DNA of 64,000 nt from Lichenicola sp964247725 (GCA_964247725.1 CAXTVM010000006.1:43705-107704); one strand, 5' to 3'; shown: positions 36,797-46,221, counted from the stretch's first letter. A program made the numbers and translations. Notes: generated by a model not told the origin, from the letters alone.

Positions 36797-37811
36797 ACCC
36801 CTCGATCGTGCGGCAGTAGGCGTCGAGGCTGAACTCCCGCTGCATGCGGCGGGCCCCGGCCAGTCCCATCTCGCGCGCGCGTATGGGATTGTTCAGCAGC
36901 ATCGTGATGCGGTCACGTAGTTCCTCGATATCTCCGGGCTTGGTGTAGAAGCCGGTCTTGCCCTCGACGATCAGGTCCGAGGGCGCCTCCGTCCGCGTCG
37001 TGATCACCGCCTTACCCATCGCCATCGCCTCGCCGATGACGGCATAGCCCGACGCATGGTGAGCCGCGTGCAGCGGCACCACCACGAACGAGGCCCGCTG
37101 GTAGAGGGCGCGCAGCCCTAGATAGCTGCCGGCCGAGCCGACCTCGACCGATGGCGGCAGGACGGTGAGGTCGATCTCGGCCGGTTTCGGCCGCCACAGG
37201 CTGTCGGCGGCGACGCGCACCGGCACGTCGAGCCCCTCGGTGGCGGCGATCAGCGTGCCGTAGTCGCGGTTGGCGCTGCCGGCGGCCACCACCAGAGGCT
37301 CCCCGGCTGCATCGCCCGGCTGGAAGAACGCGGTGTCGATCCCGTAGCCGGCATTGTGGCACCGGGCGTCGTCGAAGCCGTGCACCTCCACCATGCGGCG
37401 GCGCAGCGACTCCGACAGGCACAGGTACCGCACGTGCCGCGCCCGGCGGAGCACCGGCGTGACGGCCGCGAACTTCCTGTTGTCCAGCGAGAACCCGTGC
37501 AGGATGATCCAGATCGGCTTGGCGACGCGCCGCACCAGCGAGGCGAGCGCCAGCGGGACACCGATGTCCTCCCCGGAGGCGAGCAGGACATCGTGGTCGG
37601 CGCCGTTCCCGGTCACGAGGCGGGACAGCGCGATCCGCCGCCGCAGCGACGTCGGCGAACCTGGGCGCACCTGATCGGTCGAGACGATCCGCGCCGCATT
37701 TCGCATCGAGAACATGTTGAACTCGGAGACGGGCTGCTCCCCGGCCAGCTTCCGCTGCTCGATGTCCGGCTGCAGCGGACCGCCCAGTACATAGCTGACA
37801 CGGCGTTTCAT
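36774..37811 (-). CDS. GT4 family glycosyltransferase
   Basis: A 345-residue GT-B enzyme. The N-terminal acceptor domain (ADHDVLLASGEDIGVPLALA, IWIILHGFSLDNRKFAAV) is followed by the donor domain with the retaining E-x7-E motif in ASGYAVIGEAMAMGKAVITT and the nucleotide-binding loop VEGKTGFYTKPGDIEELRDR. It transfers a sugar from a nucleotide-activated donor, presumably during assembly of the polymer exported by the rightward genes that begin at 38011. ATG at 37811 starts the frame. The region to 38010 is a shared divergent promoter zone. Confidence 0.88.
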   Translation of the reverse strand: MKRRVSYVLGGPLQPDIEQRKLAGEQPVSEFNMFSMRNAARIVSTDQVRPGSPTSLRRRIALSRLVTGNGADHDVLLASGEDIGVPLALASLVRRVAKPIWIILHGFSLDNRKFAAVTPVLRRARHVRYLCLSESLRRRMVEVHGFDDARCHNAGYGIDTAFFQPGDAAGEPLVVAAGSANRDYGTLIAATEGLDVPVRVAADSLWRPKPAEIDLTVLPPSVEVGSAGSYLGLRALYQRASFVVVPLHAAHHASGYAVIGEAMAMGKAVITTRTEAPSDLIVEGKTGFYTKPGDIEELRDRITMLLNNPIRAREMGLAGARRMQREFSLDAYCRTIEGFMELAAP

Positions 37812-38010
37812 CCCAAGGTCTCCGTCCAGTCTTCATTCCGGTCAGGCATGGCGTCAGCTTGGCCCGAAAACGTTAACGACGCATTTCACTATGAAGCCAA
37901 GACAGGATATCCATCATTACTTAACATTTTCAGCGCATGGATGAGGCGGCACTCCGAGGTTGAGATCGTTGCACGACGTGGGATCAAGCGAGGTTATCGG
38001 CGAGCGCCAG

Positions 38011-39474
38011 ATGCGGACGGTCCTGCATCCTGCGAGCAAGCCGCCTTCCTATCTCGCGGGCGTGCTGTGGGCTGGTCTCAACGCCGGCGCCAGCGTGCTG
38101 CTGCCGTTCGCGCTGTTCGTCTTCTTCGCCCGCGAGATCAGCCCACCTATGCTCGGTCTGGTGGCGCTGGCGATGGCCTGCACCGAGGTCTTGAAGGCGA
38201 TCGGCCTGCCGGGCGTCTATGAGGCGTTGCTGCAGCAGAGGCAGGACATAAAGAGGTGTCACGAAGCCGCCCTGGGGCTGCTGCTCTGCGCGAGCGGGCT
38301 GTTGGTGCCGGTCTGCCTGCTGGTCCTCTGGAGCCTCGGCTACGTCGTACATGGCCTGCACCAGCACTTCGCGCTGCTCGCCCTGCTCGCATTGCGGATC
38401 CCGCTCGACCTCCTGATCGTCCAGCCGCAGGCGGTCCTGGTCGGGCGGCTGGCGTTCCGCAGGCTCGCGATGCGGACGATCGTCGCCAACGTGGTTGCCG
38501 GCGCCGCCGGGGTGCTGATCGCGATCGTCATCAAGCCCGTCGACGGCCTAGTCGCCTATCAGCTCGTCCAGTCCCTGCTCACCTTCGCCAGCACGTCGGT
38601 CGGCCGCGGGCTGCTGGCCTGGCCATGCCTGCACCGCGACTGCATCGGGCGCCTGCGCGGGGAGATGCTGTTGGCGACCGGCAACCGGTCCCTGGCCGCG
38701 ACCATCAACTATCTGGACCAGATGACGATGGCGCCGCTCGCCGGCGATACCGGCCTCGCCTACTACAACCTCGGCAAGCGCCTCGAGAACACCTTCGTCA
38801 CCGTTGCCAGTTCCTTCTCCGCCATCCTGTTCCAGCCGCTGTTCGCCACTGACGGCGTCCTCAGCAAGCAGAAGGCCACGTTCCGGGCGCTGTTCGTGCT
38901 GACGCTGGTCTGCGGCATCCCGGCCAGCGTGGTGTTCTGCAACGGGCAGCTCGTCGTCGGCCTGCTGTTCGGGCGCACCTGGCTGCCGGCCGCGCCGATC
39001 GTCGCCTGGCTGTCGCTCAACGGCTTCGTCCGCGCCGTCGGCATGGTGCCGGGCTCGTTTCTGTCGGTCTCCGGCCGCAACCGGGACCTGCTGATCACCT
39101 CGTTGGCCTCCGCCGCCGGCAGCCTTGGCCTGGTCGTCGCCCTTGCCTCCACCAGCATCACGCTATGCGCCATCGGCATGGTCGTCAAAAACGCTGGCAT
39201 CGTTGCCTGGATGGCATGGCTGGGCCGCGGCGAGACGCGTCGTCCGACCATGACGTACCTGGTCACGGTGATCATCCCCCTTGCTCTCATGATCACCGGC
39301 GCAGGACTGGCCAGGAGCGTACTGACGACCAGCTTCGTCACACCCCTGCCAACACTCGCGGTGCTGGCCGCCTCCGGGTGCGGTGCGCTCGCAGGCGGCG
39401 GGGTGTGGATCGGACTCGCCCACACCATCTCGCTACGCCTCGTGCGGTCTCGGATGATGGAGCTCCCCGCATGA
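38011..39474 (+). CDS. wzx: Wzx-type polysaccharide flippase (MOP superfamily)
   Basis: A 487-residue membrane protein with about twelve to fourteen helices and the MOP/polysaccharide synthase pattern: LWAGLNAGASVLLPFALFVF, EALLQQRQDIKRCHEAALGL, ATINYLDQMTMAPLAGDTGL, YNLGKRLENTFVTVASSFS, and FGRTWLPAAPIVAWLSLNG. It would flip lipid-linked repeat units across the inner membrane. ATG at 38011 was chosen over upstream TTG/GTG starts as it leads directly into the amphipathic N-terminus. It is the first gene of a rightward run of ten; its stop overlaps the next start (ATGA at 39471). Confidence 0.88.
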   Translation: MRTVLHPASKPPSYLAGVLWAGLNAGASVLLPFALFVFFAREISPPMLGLVALAMACTEVLKAIGLPGVYEALLQQRQDIKRCHEAALGLLLCASGLLVPVCLLVLWSLGYVVHGLHQHFALLALLALRIPLDLLIVQPQAVLVGRLAFRRLAMRTIVANVVAGAAGVLIAIVIKPVDGLVAYQLVQSLLTFASTSVGRGLLAWPCLHRDCIGRLRGEMLLATGNRSLAATINYLDQMTMAPLAGDTGLAYYNLGKRLENTFVTVASSFSAILFQPLFATDGVLSKQKATFRALFVLTLVCGIPASVVFCNGQLVVGLLFGRTWLPAAPIVAWLSLNGFVRAVGMVPGSFLSVSGRNRDLLITSLASAAGSLGLVVALASTSITLCAIGMVVKNAGIVAWMAWLGRGETRRPTMTYLVTVIIPLALMITGAGLARSVLTTSFVTPLPTLAVLAASGCGALAGGGVWIGLAHTISLRLVRSRMMELPA

Positions 39475-40655
39475 GGCTGCTCTATCTGGTCCACGATCTC
39501 GACGATGCCGCGGTCAAGCGGCGGCTGCGCTTCCTGCGGGACGGCGGCGCGGACGTCGCGCCAATCGGCTTCCGCAGGGATCGCGACGGAACCGTGCAGG
39601 ACCTTCCGGAAGGTCTTGTCATCGGCCGCACGCAGAACGGCCGCATGCTGCGCCGGATCCTGTCGACCGCACGCGCCGTGGCGGGCTCGGGCCGCTGGCA
39701 TCACGAGCTGCCCCGGGCAGATATCGTCATCTCGCGCTCGCTCGAGATGCTGTTGCTCGCGGTGGTCGTTCGTCACCGTGTTGGAGCGACGACGCCGATC
39801 GTCTACGAGTGCCTCGACATCCACCGGCTGATGACCCGGCCGGACCGGGTTGGCAAGCTGCTGCGCTGGATCGAGCGCCGGCTGCTCGACCGGTCCAGTT
39901 TGCTGGTCGTGAGCTCGCCCCGCTTCGTGGAGGATTATTTTGTGCGGGTTCATGCCCGCCTCCCACCATGGCGGCTACTCGAGAACAAGCTCCTCCCCGA
40001 CGAGGTCGGGGCAGAAGCGGGCGCCGGTATCGTGACACGGTCCCTTCCCGATACAACGACGTGGCGAATCGGCTGGTTCGGCATCATCCGTTGCCAACGC
40101 AGCCTTGATCTCCTGGCGGCCCTAGCCGGCGCATCGAACGGCCGCATCGTCGTCGACATCCGCGGCCGCGTCGCCCACGACGTCATCCCAGACTTCGAGG
40201 CCTGTATCGCCGCCACTCCCGGCCTCACGTTCGGCGGCCCGTATGACCGCGCCACCGATCTCGCCACCCTCTACGGCGGCGTGCACTTCAACTGGGCCAT
40301 CGACCTCTACGAGGACGGCCTCAACTCGGCCTGGCTGCTGCCCAACCGGCTCTACGAGGGCAGCATCTTCGGTTCCGTGCCGCTGGCGCTGCGTTCGGTC
40401 GAAACCGGCCGATGGCTGGCCCGTCACGGATGCGGTCTGCTCCTCGACCAGCCGCTCGATCGGACGCTCCCCGCCTTGTTCGCGAGCATGACCGATACCG
40501 CCTATCAGGCGGCGCGGAACAAGGTCGCCGCCCTCGACCGGACGGAACTGCTTGAGACCGCCGCCACCGCCGCCGCGTTCGTCTCGACGCTCATGCGGCT
40601 CGGCAGCGACGTCCCCGCCACCCGTCTAAACGCCAAAGCTACCAGGATCCCATGA
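39471..40655 (+). CDS. Glycosyltransferase, GT-B type (GT4-like)
   Basis: A 394-residue predicted glycosyltransferase. Landmarks are RLLYLVHDLDDAAVKRRLR at the N-terminus, PIVYECLDIHRLMTRPDRVG (a motif shared with GT-B enzymes of exopolysaccharide loci), LLVVSSPRFVEDYF, WRIGWFGIIRCQRSLDLLAA, and NRLYEGSIFGSVPLAL, where the E-containing donor-binding helix lies. Sugar specificity unknown. It starts within the wzx stop and ends within the next start (ATGA at both ends), so translation of the three genes is coupled. Confidence 0.82.
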   Translation: MRLLYLVHDLDDAAVKRRLRFLRDGGADVAPIGFRRDRDGTVQDLPEGLVIGRTQNGRMLRRILSTARAVAGSGRWHHELPRADIVISRSLEMLLLAVVVRHRVGATTPIVYECLDIHRLMTRPDRVGKLLRWIERRLLDRSSLLVVSSPRFVEDYFVRVHARLPPWRLLENKLLPDEVGAEAGAGIVTRSLPDTTTWRIGWFGIIRCQRSLDLLAALAGASNGRIVVDIRGRVAHDVIPDFEACIAATPGLTFGGPYDRATDLATLYGGVHFNWAIDLYEDGLNSAWLLPNRLYEGSIFGSVPLALRSVETGRWLARHGCGLLLDQPLDRTLPALFASMTDTAYQAARNKVAALDRTELLETAATAAAFVSTLMRLGSDVPATRLNAKATRIP

Positions 40656-41686
40656 CGACAGCGTCGCTACCATTCTTCTCGATCGCGATCCCGACGCTCA
40701 ACGAGGAGAAATACATCAAGAGGGCGCTATCCTCGCTGCTGGATCAAGTGCGCGATCATAATGCGGAGATCCTGGTCTTGGACGGCGGCAGCGATGACGC
40801 CACCCCCGCGATCGTTGCTGGGATCGCGGCCGACAACCGGATCGTCCGGCTGATCGAGAACCCTGGACGCACGCAATCGGCTGCCTGCAACCTGGCTGCG
40901 CGGCTGGCCGCACCGCAAAGCCGGATCCTGATCCGTGCCGATGCGCACGCGCTTTATCCACCGGATTTCCTCACCCACACCCTGCATGCGTTGCTGACGA
41001 CGGGCGCCACATCCGTGGTGGTGCCGATGCGGACGGTCGGCATCGGTCCCCTGCAGCGCGCGATCGCTGCGACCCAGAACAGCCGACTCGGCAATGGTGG
41101 ATCGAGCCACCGTCGGGCGGTTGCCTCGCACTTCGTCGATCACGGCCACCACGCCGCCTTCGACATCGAGTTCTTCCGCTCGCTGGGTGGCTACGATCCC
41201 GCCTTCACTCACAACGAGGATGGCGAGCTCGATGTGCGCAGCCTGCGTGCCGGCGGTCGTATCTGGTTATCCGCCGAGGCGACCATCGACTACTTCCCGC
41301 GCAGCACCTTCCCGCAGCTCGCGCGGCAATATGTCAGGCACGGCCGCGGTCGGGCCAGGACTACCGGCAAGCACCGGCTGCGTCTGAAGACCCGCCAGTG
41401 CATGCCGTTGGCCATCCTGGCGAGCGGCCTGCTGTGCGTGCTGGCGCCGGCGGTCCCATGGATCGGCATCCCATCGATGCTGTATCTGATCATTTGTCTG
41501 CTATGGGGCGCCGTCGAGGCAGGCCGACGGCAGGATCCGGCGCTTCTGCTGATGGGGCCGGCCGCGATCGTCATGCACGTCTCCTGGGCGATCGGCTTCC
41601 TCGATGGTCGCCTTCGCGTCCTCGCCGATAAGTTGTTCCTTAACCGACGGCATGTAGAAGGGGCCGGTAGCGTCGGTACGAGCTGA
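40652..41686 (+). CDS. GT2 glycosyltransferase, succinoglycan ExoA-like
   Basis: A 344-residue GT2 enzyme with a GT-A domain and C-terminal membrane helices. Motifs are FSIAIPTLNEEKYIKRAL, EILVLDGGSDDATPAIVAG, the metal-site region ILIRADAHALYPPDFL, and GGYDPAFTHNEDGELDVRSL (acidic catalytic base region). Helices lie at about 250-272 and 300-320. ExoA adds a beta-1,3 glucose in succinoglycan; this homologue need not have the same specificity. Starts inside the previous stop; wza follows after 23 bases. Confidence 0.88.
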   Translation: MTTASLPFFSIAIPTLNEEKYIKRALSSLLDQVRDHNAEILVLDGGSDDATPAIVAGIAADNRIVRLIENPGRTQSAACNLAARLAAPQSRILIRADAHALYPPDFLTHTLHALLTTGATSVVVPMRTVGIGPLQRAIAATQNSRLGNGGSSHRRAVASHFVDHGHHAAFDIEFFRSLGGYDPAFTHNEDGELDVRSLRAGGRIWLSAEATIDYFPRSTFPQLARQYVRHGRGRARTTGKHRLRLKTRQCMPLAILASGLLCVLAPAVPWIGIPSMLYLIICLLWGAVEAGRRQDPALLLMGPAAIVMHVSWAIGFLDGRLRVLADKLFLNRRHVEGAGSVGTS

Positions 41687-41709
41687 TCGTTGCCGATGGT
41701 CGGAGACCG

Positions 41710-42873
41710 GTGGAAATCGTGGACAACGTTCGACATACCGTTCGCTTGGGAACAAGCGCTCTCTTGATCGCCACCCTGTCCGGGTGCGGTGACTTCCTGT
41801 CCCAAAGCGGACCAGGTCGTGCGGTCGTAGTGTCGAGTGCGGCGACCGCGACCGCACCGGCGGCACCGTTCTCCTACCGACTCGTCACGGTAAATGCCGC
41901 AACCCTGTCGACCCTTGACACCTCCCCCGAGCCGGCTCGGTTCGATATCGGACCAAGCGACGTCGAGGCGGAGGGCACCATCGGGATCGGTGACGACATC
42001 GGGATCACCATCTTCGAGTCGGGTCCTGGCGGACTTTTCATCACGGATCATCCGGAGAACCAGACCGGCAACTCCGTGACACTGCCGCCGCAACAGGTCG
42101 ACCGGACCGGAAGCATAGTCGTTCCGTATGGTGGAACCATCGAGGTCATCGGTCTCACCCCCGCCGCGGTGCAGCGCAAGATAGAGCGTCGGCTGGCTGT
42201 ACGCGCGCTCGAGCCGCAGGTCGTCGTCAGCATCCTGGCGCGCCGATCCGGGATGATCAATGTCGCCGGCGACGTGGTCGGCGCGGCGCGCTTCTCCCTG
42301 GACCCGGGCGGAGAAACCCTGCTCGGCGCGATCTCCCGGGCCGGCGGCCCCCGGTATCCAGCTTACGAGACCGTGGTCACGCTGCATCGAAGCGGCAAGA
42401 AGCAGACGGCAAGGCTGTCGACCATCGTGGACCAGCCGGCTCAGAACCTGCCCCTGCAAGCGGGAGATACCGTCTACCTCTCGCATGAGCCGGATTTCTT
42501 TCTCGCCATGGGCGCCACCGGCCAGGCCACCTCGCTAGGGCCACTTGATCGCCGGATCGCCTTTGGTGGAGACAGGATCACATTGGCTGACGCCCTGGCC
42601 AAAGCTGGCGGCCTCGAGGACGATCGTGCCAACGCCCGCGCCTGCTTCGTCTATAGGCTTCGGCACGAGCCCAACGGCCGCACCGATATCACGATGCCGA
42701 CGATTTACCTGACCGACCTTCGTGATCCAGCAGGCTACTTCTATGCAAGCAAGTTCATGATGCAGCCGGAAGACGTGATCTTCGTCTCGAACGCTCCCGA
42801 TACCGACATCGCGAAGTTCTTCTCGCTGGTTCTACCGGCCGCCTACTCTGCCGCCGGGTTCGGCCTGAGGTGA
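41710..42873 (+). CDS. wza: Wza-type outer-membrane polysaccharide export lipoprotein
   Basis: A 387-residue export protein. The N-terminus is a lipoprotein signal (LLIATLSGCGDF, Cys acylated). The polysaccharide export domain follows: GDDIGITIFESGPGG, then DRTGSIVVPYGGTIEVIGLT and VVVSILARRSGMINVAGDVV. Two SLBB-like parts come next (LLGAISRAGGPRYPAYETV, LADALAKAGGLEDDRANARA). It would form the outer-membrane channel for the polymer, working with the Wzz/ExoP-like protein at 13309. GTG at 41710 is the start. The carrier-protein gene follows, possibly overlapping (GTGA at 42870). Confidence 0.9.
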   Translation: MEIVDNVRHTVRLGTSALLIATLSGCGDFLSQSGPGRAVVVSSAATATAPAAPFSYRLVTVNAATLSTLDTSPEPARFDIGPSDVEAEGTIGIGDDIGITIFESGPGGLFITDHPENQTGNSVTLPPQQVDRTGSIVVPYGGTIEVIGLTPAAVQRKIERRLAVRALEPQVVVSILARRSGMINVAGDVVGAARFSLDPGGETLLGAISRAGGPRYPAYETVVTLHRSGKKQTARLSTIVDQPAQNLPLQAGDTVYLSHEPDFFLAMGATGQATSLGPLDRRIAFGGDRITLADALAKAGGLEDDRANARACFVYRLRHEPNGRTDITMPTIYLTDLRDPAGYFYASKFMMQPEDVIFVSNAPDTDIAKFFSLVLPAAYSAAGFGLR

Positions 42874-42935
42874 CGTCGGTGGACAGCCAATCATCAACCC
42901 CTACCCTCCTTCCCGCCGTACGAAAGACCACTGAC

Positions 42936-43187
42936 ATGGAAGATCGCCTGAGAGACATCATCGCTAAGTTTGGACGGCTTCCGGTTGCCGTCGAAACCTT
43001 GAGCTTCGACGACGACCTCTACGAGGCTGGGCTCAGCTCGCTTGCTAGCGTCAACCTGATGCTGGCGGTCGAGGAGGCCTTCGACGTCGAGTTTCCGGAC
43101 CATCTCCTGACCCGGCGGTCGTTTCAGAGCATCGCATCCCTGACCAGCATCGTGTCTGGCCTCAGATCGAGCGCTGTCGCGTCTTGA
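42936..43187 (+). CDS. Acyl/aminoacyl carrier protein
   Basis: An 83-residue carrier protein. The four-helix pattern is visible and the phosphopantetheine serine lies in DDDLYEAGLSSLASVNLML (the second Ser of LSSL), followed by VEEAFDVEFPDHLL. This matches the small carrier proteins that partner amino acid:[carrier protein] ligases more than fatty-acid ACP, which has DSLD at this point. ATG at 42936 gives the normal length. GTG at 42870 would overlap the wza stop and add a 22-residue Ser/Thr-rich leader. The stop overlaps the next start (TTGA at 43184). Confidence 0.85.
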   Translation: MEDRLRDIIAKFGRLPVAVETLSFDDDLYEAGLSSLASVNLMLAVEEAFDVEFPDHLLTRRSFQSIASLTSIVSGLRSSAVAS

Positions 43188-44347
43188 GCCCGCACCAACC
43201 ACTTGCGGCGTGCGCCAGAACGGCCGCTACCGTTGCGGCCGCGCATGCCGAGGCGACCGACGTCGAAGCGCGTTTCCCAACGGAAGCTATCGCCACCTTG
43301 CAGGAACTCGGCCTGCTTGGCGTGCTGGTTCCCCGGGATCGCGGCGGCCCCGGCGCAACGCTGGCGAACGTCGCCTCAGTATGCCGCACGCTTGGACAGG
43401 CCTGCGGCTCGACCGCACTTATCTACGCGATGCACCAGATCCAGGTTGCCTGTATCGTTGCCGGCGCCGCAGACGAGGCATGGCCGAACTGCTTTTTAGA
43501 ACGCATCGCGCGCGATCAGTTGCTGCTCGCATCAGTGACATCCGAGGTCGGTGTCGGCGGTAACATCCGAAGCAGCATCTGCGCACCTGACTATTGCCGG
43601 GACGTGGTGACGCTGACCAAGCGCTCTTCGGCGATCTCCTATGGCGACCATGCCGATGCCCTGATTGTGACCGCACGGCGAAATCACGAAGCCGCTTCTT
43701 CAGACCAGGTGCTGATCATTGCCGAGAGGGGTCAGGTGTCCCTGACCGAGACCGGCCATTGGAACACGCTTGGCATGCGAGGAACGGCCAGCAAGGCGTT
43801 TGACGTTACACTTCGCGTTCCGGCCGATCGGGTACTACCGGTCAGTTACGGTGATATCGCTCAGCATACCATGTTGCCTACATCGCACTTGCTTTGGGGC
43901 GCTGTCTGGCTTGGAATCGCATCGGACGCGGCGGAACGCGCCCGCGCGTTTCTTCGTCGGCAGGCGCAAGGCAATCCAGGAACCGTATCCCCGGCTGCCC
44001 TGCGCTTCGAGAGGGCCGCTTCACTGGTGGCAACCATTCGAGCCCGGCTTGATGCCGCAACCGCCGAATACGAGCGGAGCCAAGAGGCCGATCGCGATGC
44101 GCTGCCACTCGGCTTTCTGACCGAAGTGAACGGTTTGAAGATCATGGTTTCGGAGGCGGCACTCGAGGTGGTCCAGCACGCGATGATGATATGCGGCTTC
44201 GCCGGCTATCAGTATGGGACCCCCTACAGTATTGGGCGCCATCTGCGCGATATACAGTCCGCACCGTTGATGGTAAACAACGACCGGATATCCAGTAATG
44301 TAGCGACTATGTTGGTCGCACAGCGTTCCCCATTGATGAGAGGCTGA
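43184..44347 (+). CDS. Acyl-CoA dehydrogenase-like flavoprotein of the carrier-protein module
   Basis: A 387-residue acyl-CoA dehydrogenase family protein: N-terminal helical domain (EAIATLQELGLLGVLVPRDR then ACGSTALIYAMHQIQVA), middle beta domain with FAD contacts (LLASVTSEVGVGGNIRSS, GHWNTLGMRGTASKAFDV), and C-terminal helices (EAALEVVQHAMMICGFAGYQ then GTPYSIGRHLRDIQSAP). The usual role is alpha,beta-oxidation of an acyl thioester; here the substrate may be an aminoacyl or derived group on the adjacent carrier protein. TTG at 43184 overlaps the carrier stop, implying coupling; no ATG is better placed. The ligase gene starts 3 bases after its stop. Confidence 0.88.
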   Translation: MSPHQPLAACARTAATVAAAHAEATDVEARFPTEAIATLQELGLLGVLVPRDRGGPGATLANVASVCRTLGQACGSTALIYAMHQIQVACIVAGAADEAWPNCFLERIARDQLLLASVTSEVGVGGNIRSSICAPDYCRDVVTLTKRSSAISYGDHADALIVTARRNHEAASSDQVLIIAERGQVSLTETGHWNTLGMRGTASKAFDVTLRVPADRVLPVSYGDIAQHTMLPTSHLLWGAVWLGIASDAAERARAFLRRQAQGNPGTVSPAALRFERAASLVATIRARLDAATAEYERSQEADRDALPLGFLTEVNGLKIMVSEAALEVVQHAMMICGFAGYQYGTPYSIGRHLRDIQSAPLMVNNDRISSNVATMLVAQRSPLMRG

Positions 44348-44350
44348 GCC

Positions 44351-45259
44351 ATGCATGAAGAAGCCGGCTTCCGGAACAAGCTTATTGAATCAAAGATCTT
44401 GATTCCGAGCGGCGTGGACGGTGTCTACGGACGAAGTGGTATGTTTGAGGCGATCGTTGACGGCATCGATCGACTTGTCTCGCGTGTCGGTCAGGATCAG
44501 AATGCTGAGATTGTCCGCTTCCCTCCAGCTATGCCAAGAAGCGTGATGGAAACCAGCGGTTACCTCAACGGATTTCCGCACTTGGCAGGCACGGTTCACT
44601 GCTTCTGCGGCGACGAGCGGGCCCATGCCGACCTGCTTCAGGATCTGGCCAACGGGCGGGACTGGACCGCGGGCCAGATCTGCGCTGATCTGACACTCAC
44701 GCCCGCCGCCTGCTATCCGGTCTATCCGATGATTGCCGCACGTGGTCCCCTGGCTGCAACCGGCCATGTCGTCGACGTTTCCTCGTACTGTTTTCGCCAT
44801 GAACCGTCAATTGATCCGGTACGGATGCAGATGTTCCGGATGCGGGAGTTTGTCTGCCTGGGAGCGCCAGACGACGTCCAGGCGTTTCGTGACCAGTGGG
44901 TCGAGCGAGGCCGTGCCGTAATCAGCGCCCTTGAGTTGCCGGTCTCAATCGACCTTGCGAACGACCCGTTCTTCGGCCGTGGCGGGGCATTTCTCGCCAA
45001 AAGCCAGCGAGAGCAGGCCTTGAAGTATGAGCTTCTTGTACCGGTCAGTCGTGACGATCGACCCACGGCCTGCCTCAGCTTCAACTACCATCTGGATCAT
45101 TTCAGCGAGATCTGGAACCTGACGCTGGAGGATGGCACCTTGGCGCATACTGCCTGTGTCGGTTTTGGCTTCGAGCGCCTGGCGCTGGCGCTCCTGCGCC
45201 ATCATGGTTTTGATCCCGCGACTTGGCCTGTAGAGGCGAGGAACGCGCTGTGGCGCTAA
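44351..45259 (+). CDS. Amino acid:[carrier protein] ligase (class II aaRS homologue)
   Basis: A 302-residue stand-alone catalytic domain related to atypical seryl-tRNA synthetases, without a tRNA-binding arm. Motif 2 is SSYCFRHEPSIDPVRMQMFR followed by MREFV. Motif 3 is ACVGFGFERLALALLRHHG. The zinc ligands expected for this family (Cys, Glu, Cys) can be placed at HCFCGDE, MREFV and HTACVG. Characterised homologues activate glycine or alanine with ATP and load it on the phosphopantetheine of a dedicated carrier protein, here encoded at 42936. Amino acid choice cannot be read directly. It overlaps the DUF1839 start by 10 bases. Confidence 0.92.
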   Translation: MHEEAGFRNKLIESKILIPSGVDGVYGRSGMFEAIVDGIDRLVSRVGQDQNAEIVRFPPAMPRSVMETSGYLNGFPHLAGTVHCFCGDERAHADLLQDLANGRDWTAGQICADLTLTPAACYPVYPMIAARGPLAATGHVVDVSSYCFRHEPSIDPVRMQMFRMREFVCLGAPDDVQAFRDQWVERGRAVISALELPVSIDLANDPFFGRGGAFLAKSQREQALKYELLVPVSRDDRPTACLSFNYHLDHFSEIWNLTLEDGTLAHTACVGFGFERLALALLRHHGFDPATWPVEARNALWR

Positions 45260-46221
45260 CCTGTTTCGATTGTCCAGAACAGCTCAGGTTTGTTCCGCAT
45301 CATCTGCATGATCCGACACGATGCTGGCCGGAGACGAATTGCTATATCGATCTATGGATCGAGCTGCTTGCATCATTGGATATGACTCCGGAGGCTGGCT
45401 TCGGCTTTGTCGTCACCCAAGATTTCGGGATCGATCAGTTCACCTTCTCGAAAATACCGTTGAGCGATCTAGAGCTGCTTTACGGTTTGAAGGTCAAGGA
45501 ACTGTCAATTTACCGTAGCTTGGAACACCATGCGGCACTGCATGTCGAGCAAGGCAGCATCGTGCTGATGGAAGCGGATGCCTTCTACCTGCCCGATACG
45601 GCGGCCATTACCTATCGTCAGGGTCATCGCAAGACGACGATCGCCGTGGATGTCATCGACGCCGAGCTGCGCCGCTGCTCCTACTTCCACAACTCTGCTT
45701 ATCGCACGCTTTCAGGGGAAGACTATCTCGGCGTCTTCAGACTGCTGCCGCATCTTCAGATTCAGGACGACGTGCTACCGCCTTATGTCGAGGTGGTCGA
45801 GCGGTCGATCGCGTGGCAGCGACCGAACAGCCTCCAATCGGCGGCATTCATCCTTCTCCGATCGCATCTCACGCACCGGCCGGCGCGCAACCCCTTCACG
45901 GCCTGGCGTCAGGCGTTCGGCGAGCATGTCGATATGCTCCTGTCTTCACCGGCTCTGTTCCACGATTATGCATTCCATTTTCCCCGCTTGGCTGGCTCCA
46001 GTTTTGAGATGCTGGCCAGCCATCTGGAGTGGCTCGCTCCGGACGAGCTCCAGGGGGTTGCGGCGCGATGCGGGCGCATCGCGCAGACAGCCAAGGTGAT
46101 CCAGTTCAGGCTGGCCCGTGCTATCGCCCGCCGACGAGCTGATCTAGTGGTGGACTGCTTCGAGAGCCTGGAACAGGATTACGCGATGATCATGCAGGGG
46201 CTTGGCCAGTATGTCTCCTAA
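45250..46221 (+). CDS. DUF1839 family protein
   Basis: A 323-residue protein recognisable as DUF1839 by HHLHDPTRCWPETNCYIDLW near the N-terminus, DFGIDQFTFSKIPLSDLELL, EADAFYLPDTAAITYRQGHR followed by KTTIAVDVID, and YFHNSAYRTLSGEDY. These conserved Asp, Glu, His and Asn residues suggest an enzyme, possibly a transferase taking its substrate from the carrier protein; no activity is established to my knowledge. DUF1839 genes are known neighbours of amino acid:[carrier protein] ligases. GTG at 45250 is used, inside the end of the ligase gene. Confidence 0.88.
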   Translation: MALTCFDCPEQLRFVPHHLHDPTRCWPETNCYIDLWIELLASLDMTPEAGFGFVVTQDFGIDQFTFSKIPLSDLELLYGLKVKELSIYRSLEHHAALHVEQGSIVLMEADAFYLPDTAAITYRQGHRKTTIAVDVIDAELRRCSYFHNSAYRTLSGEDYLGVFRLLPHLQIQDDVLPPYVEVVERSIAWQRPNSLQSAAFILLRSHLTHRPARNPFTAWRQAFGEHVDMLLSSPALFHDYAFHFPRLAGSSFEMLASHLEWLAPDELQGVAARCGRIAQTAKVIQFRLARAIARRRADLVVDCFESLEQDYAMIMQGLGQYVS

